Shown: positions 1 through 5,231 of the stretch, piece by piece
How the letters are laid out: each line of letters begins with the position of its first letter
Numbering within the stretch: position 1 is the stretch's first letter
DNA from: an uncultured Clostridium sp.
Lineage (GTDB): Bacteria > Bacillota > Clostridia > Lachnospirales > Anaerotignaceae
Direction: 5' to 3'
Length of the DNA stretch: 7,283 bases
NCBI GenBank assembly: GCA_947246775.1
Contig: CAMXTM010000093.1
Span: 1-7,283 of the forward strand
The notes under the pieces: generated by a model
The model's input: only the letters and a program-made list of their open reading frames with translations
Told to the model about the DNA's origin: nothing
The model's database searches: none
Made by a program: the position numbers and the translations under genes

Positions 1-101
1 TTTTTCGTCAATAAGACGATTAACGTTAAAACTAACGTGAGTAACGTTACAACTAATGTAGCGAACTCTATCATAAGATAGAGTGCTTCAAATGTAGTCA
101 T
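1..101 (-). CDS. Holin-like type I toxin peptide (Hol_Tox/TxpA-like), 3' end cut by window edge
   Basis: Reading the minus strand from the ATG at 101-99 gives 33 whole codons that stay open to the window edge. The peptide starts MTTFEALYLMIEFATLVV and continues with a Thr/Leu/Val-rich stretch ending LLTK. Residues 11-31 form one uninterrupted membrane helix, and the visible end turns basic. The M-[TS]-T-[FY]-E-A-L-x-L-M-I start followed by a single helix and a lysine tail is the recognisable pattern of the putative holin-like toxin family, to which the B. subtilis type I toxin TxpA is related. Members are usually 30-60 residues, so only a few codons are probably missing. A purine-rich ribosome binding site (GGGGG at 113-109 on the minus strand, 7-nt spacing) precedes the ATG. 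By family knowledge such peptides insert in the membrane and are silenced by an antisense RNA. No antitoxin RNA can be seen, and it may lie left of the window. The family call is from memory of the motif and was not searched. Confidence 0.85.
   Translation of the reverse strand, partial: MTTFEALYLMIEFATLVVTLLTLVLTLIVLLTK
21..62. repeat. Imperfect 21-bp tandem duplication inside the toxin ORF
   Basis: Positions 21-41 and 42-62 are head-to-tail copies of a 21-bp unit. Both begin TAACGTTA, share AACTAA and GT at the same offsets, and differ at unit position 9 (A/C), position 16 (C/T) and the last three bases. The unit is seven codons, so the toxin frame is kept. On the minus strand it encodes two similar membrane-helix segments, ATLVVTL and LTLVLTL. 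It probably arose by slippage or segmental duplication within the helix, though selection for simple Leu/Val/Thr content could give the same look. Confidence 0.55.
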
Positions 102-181
102 AAAACCGCCCCCTCTCCTCTTAAGACATAAAAATTAAATAGATATATGTTCTTTTGCTTAAGGGGACGACCACCCGCCAT
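98..181 (-). other. Possible 27-codon leader ORF overlapping the toxin start (ATGA)
   Basis: In the toxin leader, an ATG at 181-179 (minus) opens a frame reading MAGGRPLKQKNIYLF and so on, ending at a TGA at 100-98. That stop overlaps the toxin ATG in the arrangement ATGA, the usual geometry of translational coupling. The predicted transcript start lies only about 7 nt upstream of this ATG and no ribosome binding site precedes it, so translation would have to be nearly leaderless. The first codons coincide with the GC-rich block 163-184. An open frame of this size can arise by chance, so this is a candidate only. The block may instead be conserved as RNA structure. Confidence 0.3.
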
Positions 182-188
182 GGCTGCT
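102..188 (-). promoter_or_regulatory. Toxin mRNA leader with self-pairing that can hide the ribosome binding site
   Basis: This is the predicted 5' untranslated region of the toxin transcript, about 87 nt. Two alternative pairings involve its ribosome binding site. In the first, minus-strand 167-158 (TCCCCTTAAG) pairs with 125-116 (CTTAAGAGGA), 9 of 10 positions matched, across a 32-nt AU-rich loop. In the second, 169-163 (CGTCCCC) pairs with 113-107 (GGGGGCG), 7 pairs with one G-U, covering the G-run nearest the start codon. The GC-rich anti-ribosome-site block sits near the very 5' end of the predicted RNA, in otherwise AT-rich DNA. Control by long-range leader pairing, relieved by 5' processing or refolding, is known for several bacterial type I toxins. 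Its use here is inferred from the complementarity alone. Confidence 0.5.
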
Positions 189-194
189 GCATTT

Positions 195-223
195 ATTCTA
201 TCATATCTTTTTCCTTATTTCAA
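195..223 (-). promoter_or_regulatory. Sigma-A promoter of the toxin transcript
   Basis: On the minus strand, TTGAAA (223-218) is followed after exactly 17 nt by TAGAAT (200-195). These match the -35 and -10 consensus at 5 of 6 positions each with ideal spacing. Transcription would begin near A188 or G187 and run leftwards into the toxin, giving the leader of about 87 nt. It is divergent from spoVT. The 67 bases between the two promoters (224-290) are pyrimidine-rich on the plus strand, with several T-runs, and show no gene. Confidence 0.7.
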
Positions 224-290
224 CATTTCCCGCCTTTTTTCATAAAAAGCGTTTTTATTTTTTCCACTTTTTTCCTATCCTATTTCCTTT

Positions 291-319
291 GTATAAATTT
301 TGCAATTTTACAAATACTA
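291..319 (+). promoter_or_regulatory. Candidate sigma-G-type promoter of spoVT
   Basis: GTATA at 291-295 and AATACTA at 313-319 are separated by 17 nt. From memory the forespore sigma-G consensus of Bacillus is GHATR, 17-18 nt, CATWHTA. This site fits 5 of 5 and 6 of 7. B. subtilis spoVT is transcribed by sigma-G, so site and gene agree. No good sigma-A pair was found in the same interval. The DNA is AT-rich, which makes chance matches more likely. The start would lie near 326, leaving a leader of roughly 68 nt. Confidence 0.5.
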
Positions 320-339
320 TTGTCAAAAAATAAATACAA

Positions 340-375
340 AAAACGCACAGATACTTTATTTGTATCTTTCGTTTT
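340..375 (+). other. Two-step hairpin in the spoVT leader, just upstream of the ribosome binding site
   Basis: AAAACG (340-345) pairs with CGTTTT (370-375). Nested inside, AGATAC (349-354) pairs with GTATCT (362-367) around a 7-nt loop. A small CAC/TT internal loop joins the two 6-bp stems. The element ends 5 nt before AGGAGG (381-386), so it could influence mRNA stability or ribosome access. No run of T follows in the manner of a terminator. The function is unknown. Confidence 0.45.
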
Positions 376-393
376 GAAATAGGAGGAACTATC

Positions 394-939
394 ATGAAAG
401 CAACAGGAATTGTTAGAAGAATTGACGACTTAGGTAGAGTCGTTATACCAAAAGAAATCAGACGCACGCTCCGTATTCGTGAGGGCGACCCTTTAGAAAT
501 TTTTACAGACAGAGAGGGCGAAATTATATTAAAAAAATACTCCCCTATTGGGGAACTCGGTGCTTTTGCCCGCGAGTATGCAGAATCCCTTGCCCAAACA
601 GCAGGACATCTTACTTGTATTGTAGACAAAGACCAAATTATTGCCGTTTCTGGTGGCAGCAAAAAAGAGTTTTTTGAAAAACACATCAGCGGCGAATTAG
701 AGCAATGCATCAATCAAAGAACCACTGTCATCGCTGACCGAAAAGAAAATACTTTTATTCCTATGCTACAAGACAACGAAACCACAAATTACAACTATCA
801 ACTTATTACCCCTATTATTTCAGAGGGTGACGCAATGGGTGCAGTGATTTTCCTTTCCCAAGACAAAAAAATGGGCGAACTTGAAGGAAAACTTGCACAA
901 TCCGCTGCTGGCTTTTTAGGCAAGCAAATGGAACAATAA
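394..939 (+). CDS. spoVT: Stage V sporulation protein T, AbrB-family transcription regulator
   Basis: The 181-residue product matches SpoVT in length (178 in B. subtilis) and architecture. Residues 1-50 are a swapped-hairpin AbrB/MazE DNA-binding domain with the hallmark MKATGIVRRIDDLGRVVIPKEIRR start. Residues from about 56 to 178 form the GAF-like domain that drives tetramer formation and probably senses a ligand. SpoVT is a forespore regulator that activates or represses late sigma-G genes and affects spore coat and germination. The start is fixed by AGGAGG at 381-386, 7 nt before the ATG, and by the conserved N-terminus. The gene appears monocistronic, between a candidate sigma-G promoter and a terminator. 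In many Firmicutes spoVT lies downstream of pth-mfd, but here it is upstream with other genes between. All conserved regions look intact. Confidence 0.95.
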   Translation: MKATGIVRRIDDLGRVVIPKEIRRTLRIREGDPLEIFTDREGEIILKKYSPIGELGAFAREYAESLAQTAGHLTCIVDKDQIIAVSGGSKKEFFEKHISGELEQCINQRTTVIADRKENTFIPMLQDNETTNYNYQLITPIISEGDAMGAVIFLSQDKKMGELEGKLAQSAAGFLGKQMEQ

Positions 940-947
940 TCTCAATG

Positions 948-978
948 AGAGCCATGATTTATGGCTCTTTTTTCTTTT
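948..978 (+). terminator. Rho-independent terminator of spoVT
   Basis: AGAGCCAT (948-955) pairs perfectly with ATGGCTCT (961-968) around the 5-nt loop GATTT. The stem runs into TTTTTTCTTTT. It begins 9 nt after the spoVT stop and separates that gene from the hydrogenase unit. Confidence 0.9.
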
Positions 979-1024
979 GTCTCCTTTGCTCACTTTTCTA
1001 TTTCAAATTTCGTCACATTTTTCT

Positions 1025-1054
1025 TTGACAGAACTCACTACTATACCTTATAAT
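1025..1054 (+). promoter_or_regulatory. Consensus sigma-A promoter of the hydrogenase gene
   Basis: TTGACA at 1025-1030 and TATAAT at 1049-1054 both match the consensus perfectly and are 18 nt apart. Transcription should start near 1061, giving a leader of about 34 nt. This predicts strong vegetative expression. No clear Rex-like or other operator palindrome overlaps the core elements. Confidence 0.88.
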
Positions 1055-1094
1055 ACACCTATACCAAAAATATTTTTAAAGAGGAGTGCATTAC

Positions 1095-2585
1095 ATGAAA
1101 CATTTTGACAGTAACGTTGAATATATTAAATATCTTGTTAACAAAGAAATTGCTGCTCGCTTTTTTCAAGGTACGCTTGACGAACACGCTGAGTCTTATC
1201 AAGATATTGCCAAAGCAATTATACCAGGTCCAAAAGCACAATTTCGTTGCTGCATTTACAAAGAACGCCACATCATAGAAGACCGTGTTGACCTCGCTCT
1301 TAATCCTACGAAAGATAACATCGTGATAAACGTTTTGGATTCTGCTTGCGATGAATGTCCTATTGACCGCTTTGTTGTTACAGAGGCTTGTCGTGGTTGC
1401 CTTAGTCACAAATGTAAAGAGGTTTGTCCTAAACACGCTATTACTATCGTAAATCACCGTTCTTACATCAATCAGGAAATTTGTATTGAATGTGGAAGAT
1501 GTAAAGAGGTTTGTCCTTTTAATGCTATCAGTGAAGTAAAACGTCCTTGTGTTCGTGCCTGCCCTGTAAAAGCAGTTTCTATGGACGACAACCGTAAATC
1601 AAAAATTGACCATACAAAATGTGTTTCTTGCGGCTCTTGTGTATATCAATGTCCTTTTGGTGCAATTGTAGACAAAACATACATCAAAGATGCTCTTGCT
1701 ATGATAAAAAATTCTTGGAACAACACAAATTACAAAGTATTTGCTGTAGTCGCTCCTGCGATTGCCAGCCAATTCCCAGAATACAAACTTGGTCAAGTAT
1801 TTACTGCTATCAAAAACTTAGGTTTTTATGATGTTGCAGAAGCAGCGCTTGGTGCAGACATGGTTTCTCTTTATGAAGCAAAAGAATTTGCAGAAACAAT
1901 AGAAGAAAAAGGTTGGAAAACTTCTTCTTGTTGCCCTGCCTTTGTAGATTTTGTACAACGTCACTATCCACAACTGATGTCACACGTTTCGACTGCGGTT
2001 TCTCCTATGGTTGCCGTTGCCAGAATGATTAAATATCAGCACCCAGATGCTAAAATTATCTTTATTGGACCTTGTACTGCAAAAAAAGTAGAAATTAAAC
2101 AAAAAGACCTAAAAGATGCCATCGACCTTGTTTTAACTTTTGAAGAATTACAGTCTGTATTAGATGCTAAAAACATTGATGTCTCTTCCTTAGAGGAAAT
2201 GTCTATGGAAAACACAGAATATTGTACGGCTTCTTACTATGGTAGAGTATTCGGTAGAACAGGTGGTGTAACAGAGGGTGTAACACAGGCAAATGAAATT
2301 CAAAACATCAATGTAGAAATCAAACCAGTTCGTTGCAATGGTTTAGATGAATGTGCAAAAGCATTGCGTCTTGCTTCCGTTGGCAAACTGAACGGTAACT
2401 TTATTGAGGGTATGGCTTGCAAAAATGGCTGTACAGGCGGTGCCGCTTCTATGTGCCATGCTACAAAAGGCATCAATGATGTAACACAATATGGCAAGGC
2501 TGCTACTTCCGCAAACAGCTTAGATGCATTAAACGGTTTTGACCTTTCTCTTATCAACATGGAAAGAGACTACGAAAACGCCTAA
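1095..2585 (+). CDS. Monomeric [FeFe] hydrogenase, group B type, with N-terminal ferredoxin-like clusters
   Basis: This 496-residue enzyme should interconvert protons and H2 with electrons from ferredoxin in the cytoplasm. An N-terminal helical region is followed by Cys-rich iron-sulfur segments: C85/C88, C99-C102-C107-C111, C130-C133-C136-C140, C152/C156 and C176-C179-C182-C186, consistent with several [4Fe-4S] clusters. The catalytic domain from about residue 213 carries all three H-cluster signatures: SSCCPAF (C279, C280), GPCTAKK (C327) and MACKNGC (C442, C446). The TSCCPxW and GGGxP forms of classical group A enzymes are replaced by SSCCPAF and GGAASM, which points to group B, common in gut Clostridia. 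That assignment is from memory of the motifs. ATG 1095 is preferred over GTG 1086 because GAGGAG (1081-1086) then sits 8 nt upstream, whereas the GTG overlaps it. The gene stands alone between promoter and terminator. No hydEFG maturation genes or partner subunits are in the window. Confidence 0.92.
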   Translation: MKHFDSNVEYIKYLVNKEIAARFFQGTLDEHAESYQDIAKAIIPGPKAQFRCCIYKERHIIEDRVDLALNPTKDNIVINVLDSACDECPIDRFVVTEACRGCLSHKCKEVCPKHAITIVNHRSYINQEICIECGRCKEVCPFNAISEVKRPCVRACPVKAVSMDDNRKSKIDHTKCVSCGSCVYQCPFGAIVDKTYIKDALAMIKNSWNNTNYKVFAVVAPAIASQFPEYKLGQVFTAIKNLGFYDVAEAALGADMVSLYEAKEFAETIEEKGWKTSSCCPAFVDFVQRHYPQLMSHVSTAVSPMVAVARMIKYQHPDAKIIFIGPCTAKKVEIKQKDLKDAIDLVLTFEELQSVLDAKNIDVSSLEEMSMENTEYCTASYYGRVFGRTGGVTEGVTQANEIQNINVEIKPVRCNGLDECAKALRLASVGKLNGNFIEGMACKNGCTGGAASMCHATKGINDVTQYGKAATSANSLDALNGFDLSLINMERDYENA

Positions 2586-2634
2586 TTACATAAGGAATCT
2601 GTTCACTTCATTGTGATTTAAAACAGTAATAATT

Positions 2635-2667
2635 TATGGAGGAACTTTTTTGTTCCTCCATATTTTT
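2635..2667 (+). terminator. Strong hairpin terminator between hydrogenase and ABC importer operon
   Basis: TATGGAGGAAC (2635-2645) pairs perfectly over 11 bp with GTTCCTCCATA (2652-2662) around a loop of six T, followed by TTTTT. It should end the hydrogenase transcript. No convincing sigma-A promoter was found between the hydrogenase stop and the binding-protein start. The importer operon is therefore transcribed either by read-through or from a weak promoter not recognised here. Confidence 0.82.
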
Positions 2668-2699
2668 ACTAAATTTATCAAACGAAAGGAAACAACAAC

Positions 2700-3704
2700 A
2701 TGAAAAACAAATTAAAACACATCTTATCTATTTTTTTACTTCTGACCCTTTTTACAATGGCGGCTTGTTCCAACGACTCTAACACCACAGCAGAAAACCC
2801 CTCCAACACAGTAAAAAAGACGCCCGTTTCAGTTGCCTTTTTAAAAGGACCTACAGGCATTGGCGCAGTTGGTTTAATGGATTCTATTGATTCTTCCAAC
2901 GACTACATCTTTGAAATTTCTTCTGCACCAGACGAGGTTATGGCTGAACTGATACAGGGCGGTGTAGACATTGCTGCACTTCCTACTAATGTTGCTTCTG
3001 TCGTATACAACAAATCTGAGCAAGAGGTTTGTGTTGCGGCAATCAACACACTAGGCGTTTTGCATATTTTAGAGCGTGGCGACACAATCCAATCGATAGC
3101 GGATTTAGAGGGCAAAACCATCTATGCTACAGGACAAGGTTCAACGCCAGAATATGTACTAAACTACATCTTACAAAAAAATAACATCAATGCAAAAGTA
3201 GAATTTATGGCAGAACACAGCGAACTAGCCGCAGCGCTTTTAGCAGGAGAAGTGGATATTGCGCTTTTACCAGAACCAAACGTCACAGCCGTTTTACTAA
3301 AAGATGATACCATTCGTCAAGCGCTTGACTTAACACAAGAATGGGATACACTACAGGCAAGCAATTCCTTAGAAGCATCAAGACTTGCTATGGGCTGTAT
3401 TGTAGCAAGAAAAGAGTTTGTACAAAACAATCCAGAAGCCTTTGACAATTTCTTAAAAGAATATCAGCAATCTGTAGAATTTGTAAACAACAACGTCAGC
3501 AAAGCAGCCGCTCTCGTAGAACAATATGGTATTATGGATTCTGTCGCTGCTGCTGAAAAGGCAATCCCAAACTGCAACATTGTTTTTATTGCCAATGAAG
3601 AAATGAAAAATGCTTTACAAGGTTTTTACAACATTTTATTTGAAGCAAACCCAAAATCTATAGGAGGCGCATTGCCTAATGAAGACTTTTATTACACAAA
3701 ATAA
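2700..3704 (+). CDS. ABC importer substrate-binding lipoprotein (NMT1/SsuA-like)
   Basis: The 334-residue protein is a secreted, membrane-anchored solute receptor. A basic start and hydrophobic stretch (residues 8-19) lead to the lipobox MAAC, with C23 as the lipidated cysteine, then a Ser/Asn/Thr-rich linker to about residue 41. The mature part has the type II periplasmic-binding fold signatures of the SsuA/TauA/NMT1 group: a conserved-looking KGPTG loop (49-53), a GGVDIAALP segment (87-95), IADLEGKTIYATGQG (133-147) and EVDIALLPEP (184-193). These place it with importers for sulfonates, nitrate or thiamine precursors, but the actual substrate cannot be read from the sequence. AAAGGA (2685-2690), 9 nt upstream, supports the start. 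It overlaps the permease gene by 26 nt and is the first gene of a three-gene importer operon. No sulfonate-, nitrate- or thiamine-metabolism gene is near. Confidence 0.9.
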   Translation: MKNKLKHILSIFLLLTLFTMAACSNDSNTTAENPSNTVKKTPVSVAFLKGPTGIGAVGLMDSIDSSNDYIFEISSAPDEVMAELIQGGVDIAALPTNVASVVYNKSEQEVCVAAINTLGVLHILERGDTIQSIADLEGKTIYATGQGSTPEYVLNYILQKNNINAKVEFMAEHSELAAALLAGEVDIALLPEPNVTAVLLKDDTIRQALDLTQEWDTLQASNSLEASRLAMGCIVARKEFVQNNPEAFDNFLKEYQQSVEFVNNNVSKAAALVEQYGIMDSVAAAEKAIPNCNIVFIANEEMKNALQGFYNILFEANPKSIGGALPNEDFYYTK

Positions 3705-4467
3705 AAGCTATATTTCTAAAACAGCCATACTTCTGGTATGGCTGTTATTTTGGCAAATATTATATTGGATAGTCAACAAACAAGTGCTGATTCCCTCCCC
3801 TTACAGCGTTATCAAAACTTTTTTTACTCTTTGTTTTGAGCCGTCCTTTTGGCTGACGATTATACACTCTCTTGCTCGTATCCTAGCAGGGTATTTATTT
3901 TCTGTTTTTTTAGGTATACTACTAGCAATCCTTTGTTATCGCTTTCAGCTATTATATGACATTCTTTCCCCCGCCATACACACCATAAAAGCAACACCTG
4001 TTGCCTCGTTTAGTATATTAGTGCTTTTGTGGGTCAAAACAGAAATTGTACCGATTGTCATATCCTTTTTAATGGTTTTTCCACTTATCTGGGTCAATAT
4101 CAGCATAGGCATACGGCAAACAGAAAAACAATATTTAGAAATGGCAAAAGTATACAACTTTTCTCCTTTTCAAATATGCCGTTTTATTTACATTCCCTCT
4201 GTACTGCCCTATTTTATTTCTGCTTGTCATACTGGTATTGGCATGGCTTGGAAATCTGGCATTGCTGCGGAAGTCATCTGTACACCGAGCGCCTCTATTG
4301 GTAAAAAAATCTATGAAACAAAAATTTATTTAGAAACAGCAGAATTGTTTGTCTGGACAATTTGTGCTATTTTATTTAGTATAGTATTAGAAAAATGCTT
4401 TTTAATATTGCTTCACTACTTTAGCAGAAAGATAGGTATTTTAAATGAAAACAAGCTTACAATTTGA
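3679..4467 (+). CDS. ABC importer inner-membrane permease (SsuC/TauC-like)
   Basis: The 262-residue polytopic protein has about six hydrophobic segments (first at roughly 15-32, last at roughly 223-247) and the binding-protein-dependent transport domain. The EAA coupling loop that docks on the ATPase is at residues 154-173. It fits E-x-A-x3-G-x9-I-x-L-P except that the usual Gly is Asn160 and the Leu is Ile172. The GMAWKSGIAAEVI segment (188-200) is typical of SsuC/TauC permeases. A homodimer is expected. The ATG lies inside the end of the binding-protein gene. TAGGAGG (3661-3667) is a strong ribosome site, though its 11-nt spacing is rather long. No better start is in frame. The gene also overlaps the ATPase gene by 23 nt, so translation of the three is probably coupled. 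Confidence 0.9.
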   Translation: MKTFITQNKSYISKTAILLVWLLFWQILYWIVNKQVLIPSPYSVIKTFFTLCFEPSFWLTIIHSLARILAGYLFSVFLGILLAILCYRFQLLYDILSPAIHTIKATPVASFSILVLLWVKTEIVPIVISFLMVFPLIWVNISIGIRQTEKQYLEMAKVYNFSPFQICRFIYIPSVLPYFISACHTGIGMAWKSGIAAEVICTPSASIGKKIYETKIYLETAELFVWTICAILFSIVLEKCFLILLHYFSRKIGILNENKLTI

Positions 4468-5056
4468 AAACGTAACCTTTTGCTATGACAATCCCATATT
4501 ACAGCAGTTTAACTGCCATTTTGACAAAGCGGGTATTTCTTGTATCTTCGGCAAAAGCGGTTGTGGCAAAACCACTTTTTTTAAACTAATCAGCGGTTTG
4601 CTCCTTCCCCAAACTGGAAAAATTACACACAATGCACAAAAAATTTCGTTTCTTTTTCAAGAAAACCGGATTTTGCCTTGGTTTACGATATTAGACAATT
4701 TAATGGTGGTAAACAATGACAAAGAATACTGTATTTCTGTATTGGAGCAGCTAGACCTGTTTGATATAGAAAAAAAACTGCCCTCTGAACTCAGCGGTGG
4801 TATGCTGCGACGTGCGGCACTGGCAAAGGCAATCGTTTATGATGGTGATATTTTTCTTTTAGATGAGCCTTTTGTGGGTATTGATGCAGAAAGAAAGCAA
4901 AAAATCATTCCCTTTTTAAAACAAAGATTGCACTCCAAAATTTGCCTTGTCATTACCCACAGCATAGAAGAAGCAAGCGCACTTTCTCCCCACTTATACA
5001 CGCTACAAAAACATGGTTTAAAACCAGTTTCTTCTAGCAGTTTGTCGAATGGATAG
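4445..5056 (+). CDS. ABC importer ATPase (SsuB/TauB-like), compact
   Basis: This nucleotide-binding subunit powers the importer. Every catalytic motif is present: Walker A GKSGCGKTT (36-44), Q-loop Gln72 in the QENRILPW stretch typical of SsuB/TauB proteins, signature LSGGM (116-120), Walker B IFLLDEP (136-142), D-loop ending GID (145-147) and switch His172. At 203 residues it is shorter than the 240-260 usual for this family. The missing part is mainly the C-terminal region after the H-loop plus a shortened helical insert, and the core is complete, so it should be functional. The ribosome site before the ATG is weak (ATAGG at 4433-4437), which with the 23-nt overlap suggests translation coupled to the permease. 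It is the last gene of the importer operon. Confidence 0.92.
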   Translation: MKTSLQFENVTFCYDNPILQQFNCHFDKAGISCIFGKSGCGKTTFFKLISGLLLPQTGKITHNAQKISFLFQENRILPWFTILDNLMVVNNDKEYCISVLEQLDLFDIEKKLPSELSGGMLRRAALAKAIVYDGDIFLLDEPFVGIDAERKQKIIPFLKQRLHSKICLVITHSIEEASALSPHLYTLQKHGLKPVSSSSLSNG

Positions 5057-5068
5057 ATGGAAAATACC

Positions 5069-5096
5069 TTGCTTTTTCTTTTATAACCGTTATAAT
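5069..5096 (+). promoter_or_regulatory. Likely sigma-A promoter of pth-mfd
   Basis: A perfect -10 TATAAT (5091-5096) is preceded after 16 nt by TTGCTT (5069-5074), which keeps the important TTG of the -35. It lies just after the ATPase stop, so pth-mfd can be expressed independently of the importer genes. The start would be near 5103. Confidence 0.6.
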
Positions 5097-5126
5097 AAAA
5101 TCATAATATACGATAAATTTGTGCAT

Positions 5127-5149
5127 AGTCCTATGTATTTACTAGGGCT
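5127..5149 (+). other. Small hairpin in the pth leader
   Basis: AGTCCTA (5127-5133) pairs with TAGGGCT (5143-5149) over 7 bp with one G-U, around a 9-nt loop. It lies between the presumed pth promoter and the strong ribosome site at 5166. It is followed by TTATTTCT, so it could be a weak terminator for the importer operon, or merely leader structure. It is short and could be chance. Confidence 0.3.
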
Positions 5150-5165
5150 TATTTCTAATGAAAAA

Positions 5166-5180
5166 AGGAGGCTACTTATG
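5166..5180 (+). promoter_or_regulatory. Strong ribosome binding site for an upstream in-frame pth start
   Basis: AGGAGG (5166-5171) stands 6 nt before an ATG at 5178 that is in frame with pth, exactly 18 codons ahead of the family start. The extension would read MRLLSFLPFFQKNRGDKE, short and partly hydrophobic. The family start at 5232 has its own good site, AGAGGTGAT (5217-5225), so the gene appears to have two usable starts. Confidence 0.6.
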
Positions 5181-5231
5181 CGTTTATTATCGTTCCTACC
5201 ATTTTTTCAAAAAAACAGAGGTGATAAAGAG

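Noticed and set aside
155..382. Plus-strand 75-codon ORF ahead of spoVT
   Set aside because: It has no ribosome site, a composition set by T-rich DNA, and it overlaps the toxin leader, both promoters and the spoVT leader hairpin.
255..713. Minus-strand 152-codon ORF across the spoVT start
   Set aside because: It is a shadow of spoVT and its leader, with no recognisable domain.
1086..1094. GTG start giving the hydrogenase three extra residues
   Set aside because: The GTG overlaps the GAGGAG ribosome site. ATG 1095 has proper spacing.
2602..2620. TTCAC...GTGA partial palindrome resembling a Rex or CRP/FNR half-site pair
   Set aside because: Only four bases are symmetric, spacing and flanks do not match either consensus, and no promoter lies beside it.
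2586..2699. Possible riboswitch before the importer operon
   Set aside because: The interval is almost filled by the terminator. There are no TPP-like or other conserved aptamer motifs.
5049..5177. Open frame extending pth back to ATG 5049
   Set aside because: It overlaps the ATPase end and contains the likely pth promoter. There is no ribosome site and the extension resembles nothing in the family.
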